Origin: Oscillospiraceae bacterium
GTDB lineage: Bacteria; Bacillota; Clostridia; Saccharofermentanales; Saccharofermentanaceae
Direction: 5' to 3'
Length of the DNA stretch: 64,000 nt
Assembly: GCA_902782125.1 (NCBI GenBank)
Contig: CACZMA010000004.1
Location: 310,001-374,000 of the forward strand
The notes below the pieces were generated by a model. That model did not search any database. It saw only the letters and a list, made by a program, of their open reading frames with translations, and had not been told where the DNA came from. The stretch's first letter is position 1. Each line of letters begins with the position of its first letter. Both the position numbers and the translations under genes were made by a program. Below are positions 9,174-18,496 of the stretch, one piece after another.

Positions 9174-10454
9174 ATGAGCAATTCAGTAGACACGATCTGC
9201 CTTCACGGCGGCTACAAGCCCGGTAACGGCGAACCCAGACAGGTTCCTATCTATCAGAGTACAACATGGAAGTATTCCACATCCGAAGATATGGGCAAGT
9301 TGTTCGATCTCGAGGCTTCAGGATACTTCTATACAAGACTTCAGAATCCTACAAATGATTATGTAGCTGCCAAGCTCTGCGAGATGGAAGGCGGTTTTGC
9401 TGGAATGCTCACATGCTCCGGTCAGGCAGCAAACTTCTTCGCAGTATTCAATATCTGCGAGGCAGGCGATCATTTCATTGCATCCACAAATATCTACGGC
9501 GGTACATACAATCTCTTCGGAGTAACCTTCAAGAAGATGGGTATCGAGTGCACTTTCGTTGATCAGACTCTGCCTCTCGAAGAGCTCCAGAAGTATGTAA
9601 GACCCAATACAAAGTGCATCTTCGGTGAGACAATAACCAATCCTACCGTTGATATCCTTGATATCGAGAAGTTCGCTGCTCTGGCTCACAACAACGGCAT
9701 CCCGCTCATCATGGACAACACCTTCGCAACTCCCGTACATTGCCGTCCGTTCGAATTCGGCTGCGATATCGTAACTCATTCGACTACTAAGTATATCGAC
9801 GGTCACGGCTCTTCAGTAGGCGGCGCCATCATCGACAGCGGTAACTTCGACTGGATGGCTCATGCTGATAAGTTCCCCGGACTCTGCACACCGGACGAGT
9901 CTTATCACGGCATTACTTATGCTGAGAAGTTCGGTAAGGGCGCATACATCACCAAGGCTACCGCTCAGCTCATGAGAGACTTCGGTTCGATCCAGTCGCC
10001 TCAGAATGCTTATTACATTCAGATCGGTCTTGAATCACTCGCAGTAAGGATCGACAAAGCAACAGCAAATGCTCAGAAGGTTGCCGAATTCCTGGCTTCT
10101 GATGACAGGATCGCATGGGTCAAGTATCCCGGACTTAAGACAGACGGCAGCTATGAGCTCGCTCAGAAGTATTGTCCGAGGGGAACATGCGGCGTAATGT
10201 GCTTCGGCGTTAAGGGCGGAAGAGAAGCATCCATCAAGTTCATGGATTCACTCCAGTTCGCTACTATCGCAACTCATGTTGCAGACTCCAAGACAATGCT
10301 CCTGCATCCCGCATCACACACTCACAGACAGCTCTCTGATGAGCAGCTCGCTGAAGCCGGGATCCCTGCAGATCTTATCCGTTTCAGTGTTGGTCTTGAA
10401 GATCCTGACGATATCATCAACGATATCAAGCAGGCACTTGACAAGATCTCATGA
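9174..10454 (+). CDS. metY: O-acetylhomoserine sulfhydrylase-type PLP enzyme
   Basis: Cys/Met-metabolism PLP enzyme, best fit O-acetylhomoserine aminocarboxypropyltransferase (homocysteine from O-acetylhomoserine and sulfide). The length (426) and the opening DTICLHGG followed by PIYQSTTW are MetY-like; cystathionine gamma-synthases are usually about 380 residues. The PLP lysine is K206 in STTKYIDGHGSS, and IMDNTFATP precedes it. AAGGAG lies just before the ATG. It is 23 bases after pmbA and followed by a strong terminator. A related gamma-lyase activity cannot be excluded. Confidence 0.87.
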   Translation: MSNSVDTICLHGGYKPGNGEPRQVPIYQSTTWKYSTSEDMGKLFDLEASGYFYTRLQNPTNDYVAAKLCEMEGGFAGMLTCSGQAANFFAVFNICEAGDHFIASTNIYGGTYNLFGVTFKKMGIECTFVDQTLPLEELQKYVRPNTKCIFGETITNPTVDILDIEKFAALAHNNGIPLIMDNTFATPVHCRPFEFGCDIVTHSTTKYIDGHGSSVGGAIIDSGNFDWMAHADKFPGLCTPDESYHGITYAEKFGKGAYITKATAQLMRDFGSIQSPQNAYYIQIGLESLAVRIDKATANAQKVAEFLASDDRIAWVKYPGLKTDGSYELAQKYCPRGTCGVMCFGVKGGREASIKFMDSLQFATIATHVADSKTMLLHPASHTHRQLSDEQLAEAGIPADLIRFSVGLEDPDDIINDIKQALDKIS

Positions 10455-10483
10455 TGGAACACAATATATACTGATATCACTTG

Positions 10484-10519
10484 CTGAAGGCCCAATATAT
10501 GGGCCTTCAGTTAAGTTTT
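10484..10519 (+). terminator. Intrinsic terminator after metY
   Basis: A perfect 10-bp GC-rich stem (CTGAAGGCCC 10484-10493 with 10501-10510, 7-base loop) is followed by TTAAGTTTT. It sits 30 bases after the metY stop. Confidence 0.88.
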
Positions 10520-10552
10520 ACGGATAGTGGAGAGGCTAATTCGGTAAAACTT

Positions 10553-11059
10553 ATGGAAAATGAGAGTTTTGAGACCAGATTCGAAGTCGACGAAGTGTAT
10601 GCCAAGCTGTTTGCCAAAGAGGCTGCTCCGTTTGTATTCACATATACGGCACTGATGCTGACGCAGGTATTCTCGGCATTATTGTTTGCGCTTACTCTGT
10701 ATTTCTATGCAACAAATGCCGGTCCTACGATGTTCAAACTGTCGCCGATATTCGGAGTACTGGTCATAGAGTCACTTACTTTATATCTATACAGCAAAGT
10801 CGTTAAGAATATTCAGAACAGATTCATGATGCTGATCGACGGAAAAGATAAAGTATATTATTCGATCGAGATCAAAGACGGGATCATTAAGATCACAAAT
10901 TCAAGATCAGATAATTCAGTTGAGTATCCGGTTAAGTCTGTAAAGAAATATCACGAGACTGAGAATTTTATAATCCTTGAATCCGGAAAGAGCAAACTGT
11001 TCGGATTCTATAAGGAACTCGATCCTGAGCATAAGGTCAGATCTCTGATAATGCACTAA
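10553..11059 (+). CDS. Small membrane protein with YcxB-like C-terminal domain
   Basis: Function unknown. The frame is open from a TTG at 10481, but that codon lies in the metY terminator, so ATG 10553 (168 residues) is preferred; its ribosome binding site is poor (GGAGAGG about 17 bases upstream). Two hydrophobic segments are visible, roughly residues 25-52 (VFTYTALMLTQVFSALLFAL) and 64-80. They are followed by a soluble basic C-terminal part of about 80 residues that resembles YcxB-type domains (PVKSVKKYHETENFIIL). It stands alone between a terminator and a convergent operon. Confidence 0.7.
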   Translation: MENESFETRFEVDEVYAKLFAKEAAPFVFTYTALMLTQVFSALLFALTLYFYATNAGPTMFKLSPIFGVLVIESLTLYLYSKVVKNIQNRFMMLIDGKDKVYYSIEIKDGIIKITNSRSDNSVEYPVKSVKKYHETENFIILESGKSKLFGFYKELDPEHKVRSLIMH

Positions 11060-11222
11060 TAATCATTCAATTATCATACGAATCATTAACCATTGGTTTT
11101 ATACCCCTTCTCAATTCACCAAAATCATAATTATACCGAATTATGATATAAGAATAATACGATAACAGTAAGATTCATCGATACTCTTCTTCTGGAAATA
11201 ACGATTAGATCCGGACCTGTCA
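11060..11222. other. AT-rich convergent intergenic region with a weak hairpin
   Basis: Separates the small membrane gene (+) from the VanZ-like gene (-). A perfect but AT-rich 9-bp inverted repeat at 11124-11132 and 11139-11147 has only TTTT behind it on the minus strand. It could be a weak terminator for the minus-strand operon. Nothing else is recognisable. Confidence 0.4.
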
Positions 11223-11771
11223 TCAGACCTGATATCTGACTTCTTTCTTACCCCTCGCTTTGAGCGAGATCGAGAAAACGATCCTGATGATAAGCAACAC
11301 GATGATAATTCCGATGCAATCAACACCGACATCAACGATCGAACCGTCGCGTCCTGCGACAAACATCTGATGATATTCATCAAAGAGCGCATTAATGATC
11401 GTGAACCAGATTGTCAGTATGATATTCATCTCATTATCGGACTGGAGGATCTTCATCGGACTCTCTGCGTATGAAGTCTTATATGAGATCTTATTTGTAT
11501 TATCAAAAGCCATGAAGGTGAGGAAGGCGAGACAGCCGAATTCCATCATATGCCCTATCACTCTTAATGTGGAATTATCTACCACCTGCTGCCCTGCCAT
11601 ACCGTTTATCAATTCTACGAAAACGTATGTAAAGTTTGCAGAATCATTGGCATTGTCAGATGAGAGCATAAATATAAGCATGACAGTAGCCAGTGTCAGC
11701 GACCAATAGATGATCGAGAATATGAGATGTATAACAGATACTTCTTTTTTATTCTCTGTAACTGCAGCCAT
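11223..11771 (-). CDS. VanZ-like membrane protein
   Basis: Integral membrane protein of the VanZ family, members of which affect teicoplanin tolerance or cell-surface properties; biochemical role unclear. The diagnostic segment DEYHQMFVAGRDGSIVDVG is followed by a last hydrophobic helix. An N-terminal helix (IIYWSLTLATVMLIFML) and two more in the middle give about four in total. 182 residues. Its ATG overlaps the smpB stop by one base (TGATG), with GGAGA upstream, so it is the last gene of the long minus-strand unit. Confidence 0.82.
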   Translation of the reverse strand: MAAVTENKKEVSVIHLIFSIIYWSLTLATVMLIFMLSSDNANDSANFTYVFVELINGMAGQQVVDNSTLRVIGHMMEFGCLAFLTFMAFDNTNKISYKTSYAESPMKILQSDNEMNIILTIWFTIINALFDEYHQMFVAGRDGSIVDVGVDCIGIIIVLLIIRIVFSISLKARGKKEVRYQV

Positions 11772-12244
11772 CAGACGTCTCTCCTGCTGATCTTCATTGC
11801 TCTGTCGATATCGCGCTTTGCCTGTTTCTCGGCAATCGTGTCACGCTTATCGTAATCCTTCTTACCTCTGGCAAGTCCTATCTCAAATTTTACCTTACCA
11901 TCCTTAAAATAACACTTAGTTGGAACAAGTGTAAGTCCGTCGAGCTTTGTTTTGGAGAAAAGTCTGGTAATCTCGTTCCTGTGCATGAGCAGCTTCCTGT
12001 TACGCATTGGGTCGAGATTATAGCGGTTACCCTGTTCATAAGGGCTGATGTGCACTCCAATAAGCCACATCTCGCTGTTCTTGACCTGGCAATATGAGTC
12101 CTTGAGATTCACCTTACCGGCACGAAGGCTCTTCACTTCAGTTCCGGACAGCACGATACCGCACTCATACTTCTCCTCTATGAAGTAGTCATGGAATGCT
12201 TTCCTGTTCTCTGCAATTATCTTGATTCCGCGCTGTACGGGCAT
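11771..12244 (-). CDS. smpB: SsrA-binding protein SmpB
   Basis: Binds tmRNA and delivers it to stalled ribosomes (trans-translation). The 157-residue length, the N-terminal [21 protein letters not shown], the central [18 protein letters not shown] and the basic C-terminal tail ([12 protein letters not shown]) are all typical. AAGGAG lies before ATG 12244. It is ten bases downstream of tsaD. The tmRNA gene ssrA, often close by, is not visible here. Confidence 0.97.
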   Translation of the reverse strand: MPVQRGIKIIAENRKAFHDYFIEEKYECGIVLSGTEVKSLRAGKVNLKDSYCQVKNSEMWLIGVHISPYEQGNRYNLDPMRNRKLLMHRNEITRLFSKTKLDGLTLVPTKCYFKDGKVKFEIGLARGKKDYDKRDTIAEKQAKRDIDRAMKISRRDV

Positions 12245-12254
12245 TTTGTTCTCC

Positions 12255-13265
12255 TTAGAATGACAAAGACGGACATGCGTTAAGACTCAGATCCGATCTT
12301 GCATTATTAATATATTCGAAATACCCCGCAGACGCAATCATGGCACCGTTATCGGTACAGAGCTTAAGGGAAGGGTAGAACAGTTTTATTCCCCTCTTCC
12401 CTGCTTCTTCGTCAAATGCCTTGCGAAGGAAGCTGTTGGCAGATACGCCGCCTGCAAGGCAGATCTTATTGATCCCGGTAACTTCCGCAGCCTTCATTGT
12501 ATTTTTGAGAAGGACATCTGCGATATTCTTCTGATAAGAAGCCGCAAAGTCTCTGATATCAACATCTTCGCCCTTTTGTCTGGTCTGATTAATGAGATTA
12601 AGGGCTGAAGTCTTAAGGCCTGAGAAAGAGAAATCCAGAGTATCAGTCATATGCGTCTTGGGGAACGTATATGCATTAACGTCTCCTCCCTGTCCGGCTC
12701 TGTCCATCTTGGGACCGCCCGGATAACCGAGACCGATGACACGTGCGATCTTATCGATCGCTTCACCTGCAGCATCATCTCTGGTACGGCCCAGTATCTC
12801 CATATCTGTGTAGCCTGAGACCTTTACTATCATAGTGTTTCCGCCGCTCACGCAGAGGCAGAGGAACTCGGGTTCAAGTTCAGGGAAGCAAAGATAATTG
12901 GCAGCAATATGACCTTTGAGATGGTTTACTCCTATAAGCGGAAGACCGGTTACTTCGCATATTCCTTTGGCAGCATTAACGCCCACGAGCAGTGCTCCCA
13001 CAAGACCGGGGCCGTAAGTAACGGCTACACCGTCTATATCTTCAAGCGTTACTCCCGCATCAGCCAGACACTTCTCCAGAGTCGGATATATGCTGTCAAC
13101 ATGCATCCTTGATGCAAGCTCGGGAACGACGCCGCCGTACTGTTCATGGAAGTCTGCCTGCGAAGCAATGACATCACTCAATATCTCGCGGCCGTTTCTT
13201 ACGATCGCGCATGCTGTCTCATCACAGGAGCTCTCTATTCCAAGGATCAAAGTATCTTTCATCAT
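12255..13265 (-). CDS. tsaD: tRNA N6-adenosine threonylcarbamoyltransferase
   Basis: Transfers threonylcarbamoyl to A37 of ANN-decoding tRNAs, together with TsaB/TsaE. The ASKHA fold opens with [12 protein letters not shown]. The iron ligands are H115 and H119 (NHLKGH) and D305 (CTDNG); FSFSGLKTS is the family signature. 336 residues. The start overlaps the upstream hydrolase-like gene (ATGA). GGAGG is one base before ATG 13265 and four before a second ATG at 13262, so either may be used. tsaB and tsaE are not in the window. Confidence 0.97.
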   Translation of the reverse strand: MMKDTLILGIESSCDETACAIVRNGREILSDVIASQADFHEQYGGVVPELASRMHVDSIYPTLEKCLADAGVTLEDIDGVAVTYGPGLVGALLVGVNAAKGICEVTGLPLIGVNHLKGHIAANYLCFPELEPEFLCLCVSGGNTMIVKVSGYTDMEILGRTRDDAAGEAIDKIARVIGLGYPGGPKMDRAGQGGDVNAYTFPKTHMTDTLDFSFSGLKTSALNLINQTRQKGEDVDIRDFAASYQKNIADVLLKNTMKAAEVTGINKICLAGGVSANSFLRKAFDEEAGKRGIKLFYPSLKLCTDNGAMIASAGYFEYINNARSDLSLNACPSLSF

Positions 13266-14290
13266 TCCTCCGGTGTGAAATACGTCGCAAGATAATCGCT
13301 CACAGCATTGATATAGTCGGTCTTACCCATGGAATACTCTTCCAGGTATCCTGCACCGGATATCATGACAGATCTCGTCAGAGCCGAATTAAGCCTGTTA
13401 CGTTCATCAACTATCTGGGTTATCTTGTCAGCACCGACGAATGTATCGTGACCGCCGTATATGATGAGCACAGGCACAGGAAGTCTGGCTATGACCGTGG
13501 CAAGATTGATATTATCAGAACCCGCAGATACTCTAATCGCATAAGGAACAAAGTACTGCGTGATGAATCCGAGGAATTCCTTCTGGGCTACAATAGGCTT
13601 GATGTAATCATCAGACTCTTTGGCCGGCGAATCAAAGATCATTCCTGCAATGTAAGACTTGTCGAATCCGAGATTGATTATGTTGTCGGGGTATTTCTCA
13701 AGATCCATGTCAGTTACACCTTCTTCAGGAAGAGCCATGTAAGCCTTGATCGTCGACGTGCACCCGGTACCGATACCGTATAAGATTACATCCGTGGTGA
13801 CCGAGATCTGCCTTACTATCGATATGGCACCAAGAACGTCCTGCCACTCGAGATAACCGTAGCAGCTGATATCACCTTCCGACGTACCCGAGTTCCTCTG
13901 ATCAAAAAGGAACACGTTATAACCCGAATCAAGCCAGTTCTCGATCATATCGATCATACTGACTCCGAACGGAAGTCTGTTGGAACCGGTATCGTGAACG
14001 ACGATTATCGTCGATACGGGATTGGAAGTCTTGAAGAACCATCCCTGCAGCGGCGTCTGACCGTCAGCAGATTCAAAGCTCGTCGTGCTGTAAGAAGGAA
14101 GGATATTGGAAGGAACATTAGTAACCTCATTCTTATCGATATTCATGAGGTTATTTGCAGACATTACCGTAAGAGATATCGTAGCGATAAACACAGCCGC
14201 GATAATACTGAGGACCAAAGAGATCCTCAATATGGAAGAATTCTGCATTCTTCCCGTTACAGCCTTATTGCCGATAAAACCCTTACTCAT
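13262..14290 (-). CDS. Membrane-anchored alpha/beta-hydrolase-like protein lacking catalytic residues
   Basis: 342 residues: short cytoplasmic N-terminus, one membrane helix at about 22-44, then an extracytoplasmic alpha/beta-hydrolase fold. Fold marks are VVHDTGSN (98-104, oxyanion region), LFDQRNSGTSEGD (128-140) and IPVLIIYGGHD (Asp282). The nucleophile elbow, normally GxSxG, reads GIGTG at 172-176, so Gly174 replaces Ser. The normal GAGH with the catalytic His reads GAGY (Tyr315). Both codons were checked on the strand. The frame is intact, GGAG precedes the ATG, and it overlaps tsaD by four bases. The sequence suggests a binding or scaffold role rather than hydrolysis; the true function is unknown. 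Confidence 0.8.
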   Translation of the reverse strand: MSKGFIGNKAVTGRMQNSSILRISLVLSIIAAVFIATISLTVMSANNLMNIDKNEVTNVPSNILPSYSTTSFESADGQTPLQGWFFKTSNPVSTIIVVHDTGSNRLPFGVSMIDMIENWLDSGYNVFLFDQRNSGTSEGDISCYGYLEWQDVLGAISIVRQISVTTDVILYGIGTGCTSTIKAYMALPEEGVTDMDLEKYPDNIINLGFDKSYIAGMIFDSPAKESDDYIKPIVAQKEFLGFITQYFVPYAIRVSAGSDNINLATVIARLPVPVLIIYGGHDTFVGADKITQIVDERNRLNSALTRSVMISGAGYLEEYSMGKTDYINAVSDYLATYFTPEE

Positions 14291-14291
14291 C

Positions 14292-14783
14292 TCAGACTCC
14301 GGTAGAACCGAATCCGCCTCCCCTGTCTTCTCCTATATCCGCTACTGAAGCAACTTCGGCAACAACGCAGCTCTCCACTTTCGCGAAAACCATCTGCGCT
14401 ACCCTGTCTCCCTTGCAGATCTTATATGTACCGTGAGGGCAGCCTTTGGACTTAAGCGTGAAAGGCTCTTCGGCTGAAGTGTCCTCCCTTACGGAACAGT
14501 TATACATTATGACGTTGACCTCATCCCTGTAACCGCTGTCTATTGTACCGGGGCTGTTAGGTATCCTGAGAGCAGTCTTAAGAGACACTCCGGACCTCGG
14601 TCTGATCTGAACTTCATATCCGACGGGAATAGCCATCTTAAGGCCGGTCGGAACGAGAACGGAAGTACCGGGAGCGATGATAACATCTTCTGCAGCATAC
14701 AGATCCATACCCGCATCGCCTTCATGGGCATAAGTCGGGATGACAGCATCTTCCCTGCATTTCTCAATCAAAAGATTCGGCAT
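14292..14783 (-). CDS. dut: dUTP diphosphatase
   Basis: Trimeric dUTPase that removes dUTP and supplies dUMP for thymidylate synthesis. All five motifs are present in order: AGMDLYA, RPRSGVSL, GTIDSGYRDEVNV, GDRVAQMVF and the C-terminal RGGGFGSTG. 163 residues, slightly long because of an insert (about 25 residues around SVREDTSAEEPF) before motif 4. The gene starts inside the end of the U32 gene (20-base overlap). Confidence 0.96.
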   Translation of the reverse strand: MPNLLIEKCREDAVIPTYAHEGDAGMDLYAAEDVIIAPGTSVLVPTGLKMAIPVGYEVQIRPRSGVSLKTALRIPNSPGTIDSGYRDEVNVIMYNCSVREDTSAEEPFTLKSKGCPHGTYKICKGDRVAQMVFAKVESCVVAEVASVADIGEDRGGGFGSTGV

Positions 14784-17121
14784 CTTCCACCTCCGGCATA
14801 ATAGTCTTGTTAACGATCAGGCTGAAGCTTCCATAAGAAAGCGTACTGATCAGATCATCTGTAATAAGGTTCTTCGCAGGTCCGTACAGAGTGCACGAAC
14901 AGTCAATGCTGTGCGGTACGGCAAGAACTCTTGCTCCGGCTCTGTCCTTCTGTCTCAGCTCAAAGATACTGACTTTTGAGCACGTGTCACAATGCTTCTT
15001 GTTCTGTCCGCAAACACAGAAATCCGACTGCATCCACGGTATCAGGCCTTCACTTTGCACGATCAGTGTCTTATCACCGGTGAAGACATCGAGAGCGTTA
15101 TTGACGAGTTCATCAGCTCCGACTTCATGAGACAGATACAGTCCGTCGCAGTAATCCAGTGCGATCTCGGCAGACTTACTGCTGTATATGTTCGCACCTG
15201 CACTAATGAAGTTCTTTACGCCGAGACCTTTAAGGAAAGCACCATCAGACAGAAGCCTGGATGATATAACGGCATAGAACCTGTCTCCGGCAGCCTCTTT
15301 AAGAGATCTGAGCGTATTATCTATCACTTTCTCAAAGAGATCGTGTGAAAAATCGGGCAAGAACACAGCGATCCTCTTATCTGTCTTATCAGCAAGACCG
15401 GACACATAATCGCGGAGTTCCTTTATCGCCATGTCATAGATGCTGTAACAATAGATATCAGCACCCTCAGTGATGATATCCCTGTTAAGCCTGATCGAAG
15501 GATAGGTAAACATCGTAAGCCTGGTCTTATCACCGGCAGGACTTATACCTGACATGTCATTATCATCTTCTACAGGTCTGCAGGTCTTCTTATACGAAGA
15601 TACGATCTCCTGTTCAAGCTCAGCAAGAACATCTCTTCGGAGGCCGTTCAACAGGCTTATGGGGCATGCCCTGTCCTCACCGTAGATGTCGATCTCATCA
15701 GGGGTGAACGGTGTGTCGAGTGTTTTCGAGAGCTGTGTCATGATCCTGTCTTCGTCCAAAGAAGCTCCCTCAAAATCGACAGGCTTAACAACGGTAGATG
15801 CAGCAGTGATGTCCGCATTGGGTCCGGAGATAACTGTCGCATCGAGAGTAACGTCGCTGTCGTTAAAGTAAAGGTTGAACCTGACAGGAGTCCTTCTGAA
15901 ATCGGACCTGTCCTGCTCCGTGGAGTGATTCATGATGAATACGGCAAGACCGGGGGTAAGCTTACGGATCATGTCCGGATGAAGACCCTTAACCGCTATC
16001 TCATGCGGCATCTCGTGAAGCTTGCCTACCGGGAACGAACAGAGTTCTGCTCTGTCATTCCTGACGGAGATATAATCGCCCTTTGAAGGTATGACGGCAT
16101 TCCTTGCAAGAGATACGGTAACAGTTCCCTTCTTTACGTCAAGACAGGAGATCTTGCCTATGTTGTATCCGTACTTGCCGGGATATTCGCCGGAAAGCAA
16201 GTTGTCATCCTTCCTGCCGCTCAGATACTGCGCGGTATAAGAACCGCCGCGGTTGAAGTTGATGAGAAGATCTCTTCTGACCTCGCGTATGAGTGCATCG
16301 TCAAGATAACCGTAATAATACGCATCGATCAGCGTTCTGTAAGCCCTTACTGCAGACCTTACATAATTCTCGTCTCTCATCCTGCCTTCGAGCTTCAAGG
16401 AAGCAACACCTGATTCAATGAGCCTTGACAGGTAATCCGAGACATCCCTGTCCTTGGGCGAGAGAAGATGCCCGGACTTTATCTTAAGCCCGTCGTTATA
16501 GAGCTTATACTCCTCCCTGCACGGCTGGGCACAGGTACCGCGGTTACCGGATCTGGTACCGGCCTTGTTCATGGCGGAGAAAAGGCACAGACCCGATGCA
16601 CATACGCATACGGCGCCGTGCGCGAAAACCTCGCAGTCGATACCGTACTTGGCCGCAATATGAACTCTCGAAGATATCTCATCCATGGAAAGCTCCCTGG
16701 GAAGGACTACCCTGTTAACTCCAAGTCTGGATAATTCCTTATACTGATCCCTGGAATAAATGTTCATCTGCGTGCTGGCATTGATGCGGACATCAGGGAA
16801 AGCTTCACGAAGCATCTTGAGTACTGCAAGATCCTGAACGATCAGGCCGTCGGCACCCGCCTCACAAGCCTTTGCAACAGCAGCAAAGAGGTCTTCCCTC
16901 TCACTGTCATTTACAAGAGTATTGACCGTCAGATAGACCTTCGAAGATCTGGCATGAGCATAATCCGCGCCTTCTTCGAATTGTCCGAGAGTAAGATTCT
17001 CTGCATTGATCCTTGCATTGAATACTGTAAGTCCGCAATATACTGCATCAGCGCCGCTGTCAACGGCAGCCTTCAGGATCCTGAGATTGCCTGCAGGCGC
17101 GAGTAATTCAATCTTTTCCAT
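14764..17121 (-). CDS. Peptidase U32 family protein, long form
   Basis: U32 proteins of this type are linked to prephenate-dependent hydroxylation of RNA (E. coli TrhP for tRNA, RlhA for 23S rRNA) rather than proteolysis. ELLAPAGN opens the TIM-barrel domain. The metal/iron-sulfur cysteine region is HGAVCVCASGLC, then GNRGTCAQPCR. The long C-terminal part (785 residues in all) has a second cluster, CVCGQNKKHCDTC. The frame is open to 17166, but AAGAAGG six bases before ATG 17121 fixes the start. It overlaps the ZapA-like gene upstream, a frequent pairing in Clostridia. Confidence 0.9.
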   Translation of the reverse strand: MEKIELLAPAGNLRILKAAVDSGADAVYCGLTVFNARINAENLTLGQFEEGADYAHARSSKVYLTVNTLVNDSEREDLFAAVAKACEAGADGLIVQDLAVLKMLREAFPDVRINASTQMNIYSRDQYKELSRLGVNRVVLPRELSMDEISSRVHIAAKYGIDCEVFAHGAVCVCASGLCLFSAMNKAGTRSGNRGTCAQPCREEYKLYNDGLKIKSGHLLSPKDRDVSDYLSRLIESGVASLKLEGRMRDENYVRSAVRAYRTLIDAYYYGYLDDALIREVRRDLLINFNRGGSYTAQYLSGRKDDNLLSGEYPGKYGYNIGKISCLDVKKGTVTVSLARNAVIPSKGDYISVRNDRAELCSFPVGKLHEMPHEIAVKGLHPDMIRKLTPGLAVFIMNHSTEQDRSDFRRTPVRFNLYFNDSDVTLDATVISGPNADITAASTVVKPVDFEGASLDEDRIMTQLSKTLDTPFTPDEIDIYGEDRACPISLLNGLRRDVLAELEQEIVSSYKKTCRPVEDDNDMSGISPAGDKTRLTMFTYPSIRLNRDIITEGADIYCYSIYDMAIKELRDYVSGLADKTDKRIAVFLPDFSHDLFEKVIDNTLRSLKEAAGDRFYAVISSRLLSDGAFLKGLGVKNFISAGANIYSSKSAEIALDYCDGLYLSHEVGADELVNNALDVFTGDKTLIVQSEGLIPWMQSDFCVCGQNKKHCDTCSKVSIFELRQKDRAGARVLAVPHSIDCSCTLYGPAKNLITDDLISTLSYGSFSLIVNKTIMPEVEDAESFD

Positions 17122-17680
17122 CTTCATCCTTCTTGCCGAGACTTGTGAAGAAAGTACCCTGAGCAAGCTTCTCTACGGGAGTAGGCTCGACATTTGCCAT
17201 CTCTTTATCTGTCACGAGCTTGTCCTTCTGCTTATAGTACATAAGCTCAGTCTTAAGCGCGTTATTCTCATTCTTAAGCGTGATTATCCTGTCGCATGCC
17301 TCAAAAAGGGAGAGCACTGCAGTCTTGATCGTAGCGATATAGGGATTATTCGTCTTTGTCTCCTCATATATCTCGGAGGCAAGATCACCGACCTTGACGA
17401 TCCTCTCGGGTGAAGCATCATCGCTCTTTACAAGATAAGAGATACCGCCGATATTTACCCTTGCTTCAGACTTGGGCTCCGATGCCGGATCTGTTTTCGG
17501 CTTGGTCCTTGCAGCAATCCGCTCTTCGAGAGTCAGTTCCTTCTTCTCGGTTACAGTCTTTGCCTGTATCTCGCCTCTGTAGAGCTGCTTATATTCCACC
17601 ATAGCAGGTACGGAACTCCTGCCCTTTTTACGGTAATTGCCGTCAGAATACTTTCCAAGGATGCTGCTTGATTTTTTCAT
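17108..17680 (-). CDS. ZapA-like cell division protein with N-terminal extension
   Basis: The C-terminal half (about residues 73-150) fits ZapA, which binds and bundles FtsZ: VNIGGISYLVKSD, then a predicted coiled coil through ITLKNENNALKTEL. The first 70 residues are charged, low in hydrophobics and probably disordered, which is longer than classic ZapA (about 100 residues in total). It overlaps rsmA by four bases (ATGA) with AGAGG upstream, and overlaps the U32 gene. The assignment rests on this fold pattern and the U32 neighbour. Confidence 0.72.
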   Translation of the reverse strand: MKKSSSILGKYSDGNYRKKGRSSVPAMVEYKQLYRGEIQAKTVTEKKELTLEERIAARTKPKTDPASEPKSEARVNIGGISYLVKSDDASPERIVKVGDLASEIYEETKTNNPYIATIKTAVLSLFEACDRIITLKNENNALKTELMYYKQKDKLVTDKEMANVEPTPVEKLAQGTFFTSLGKKDEDGKD

Positions 17681-18495
17681 AGAGTACCTCTTTGGGATTT
17701 TGCATTGATTATATCATTATAGAGCCTCAAAAATGCTTCAGGCTCAAGTTCTTCCGCTCTTACATTGTCTGTAAAGCCCTGTGCTTCATAGGCTTTATCC
17801 ACAGTTTCTGTGTCATAACACTTAAGTGAAGCCTTAAGCTTCTTCCTTCGCATAGCAAAGCACCTGTCAACGAATAATACGAGTTCCCTGCTGATCTTAT
17901 TGCCGGCAGGATCCAGGCATATAACTGCAGAAGTAGTTCTCGGAGCAGGTACAAAGCATGTACCAGGCACTTTTGTCACTACTGAGACAGTGCCGTATAT
18001 GGAACAGAGTACGCTCAAAGGGCCATACTGCTTTGTCCTCGGTGATGCCGTTATCCTTTCCAGTGCATCTTCTTCGACCATGTAGACCATCTTTCCGGCG
18101 TTTACGCACTCGGCAAAGATCTTCTTCATTATGTCAGTCATTACATAATACGGAAGATTGCTGATAACGACGTCAAAGGTCTCGGCACCGTAGTCTTTGA
18201 GCTTAAGGTAATCCTGATCTATGACTTCCGCATCGATCTCTTGATCATCTCTTAAGAGTCCTGCGAGTCTCTTGTCTATCTCAACACACACAAGGCTGAT
18301 CTCCAGCTTGGTGAGTTCTCTTGTAAGAGCACCGATGCCGGGGCCTATCTCAAGGACTCTGTCTCCGGGTCTTATCCCGGCAGACTCGATTATCGAAGCA
18401 ATAACCGTCTCATCACAAAGGAAATTCTGCCCAAACTTAGATTCGGGCAGAATTCCGTGTTGTTTTATGTATGTGACGGTAGCTTCTCTGTTCAT
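17677..18495 (-). CDS. rsmA: 16S rRNA dimethyladenosine transferase
   Basis: Dimethylates A1518 and A1519 near the 3' end of 16S rRNA (KsgA). The SAM-binding pieces are FGQNFLCDE, VLEIGPGIGALT and the catalytic NLPYY (VISNLPYYV). 272 residues. ATG 18495 is two bases after the purL stop with no clear ribosome binding site, so translation is probably coupled to purL. Confidence 0.96.
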   Translation of the reverse strand: MNREATVTYIKQHGILPESKFGQNFLCDETVIASIIESAGIRPGDRVLEIGPGIGALTRELTKLEISLVCVEIDKRLAGLLRDDQEIDAEVIDQDYLKLKDYGAETFDVVISNLPYYVMTDIMKKIFAECVNAGKMVYMVEEDALERITASPRTKQYGPLSVLCSIYGTVSVVTKVPGTCFVPAPRTTSAVICLDPAGNKISRELVLFVDRCFAMRRKKLKASLKCYDTETVDKAYEAQGFTDNVRAEELEPEAFLRLYNDIINAKSQRGTL

Positions 18496-18496
18496 A

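Noticed and set aside
10481-10552. Upstream TTG start for the YcxB-like gene
   Set aside because: The TTG and the next codons form the 5' arm of the metY terminator, and no ribosome binding site precedes it.
13262-14290. Hydrolase-like gene as a pseudogene
   Set aside because: The frame is intact, with a good ribosome binding site and tight overlaps with dut and tsaD, so loss of catalytic residues looks like a change of role rather than decay.
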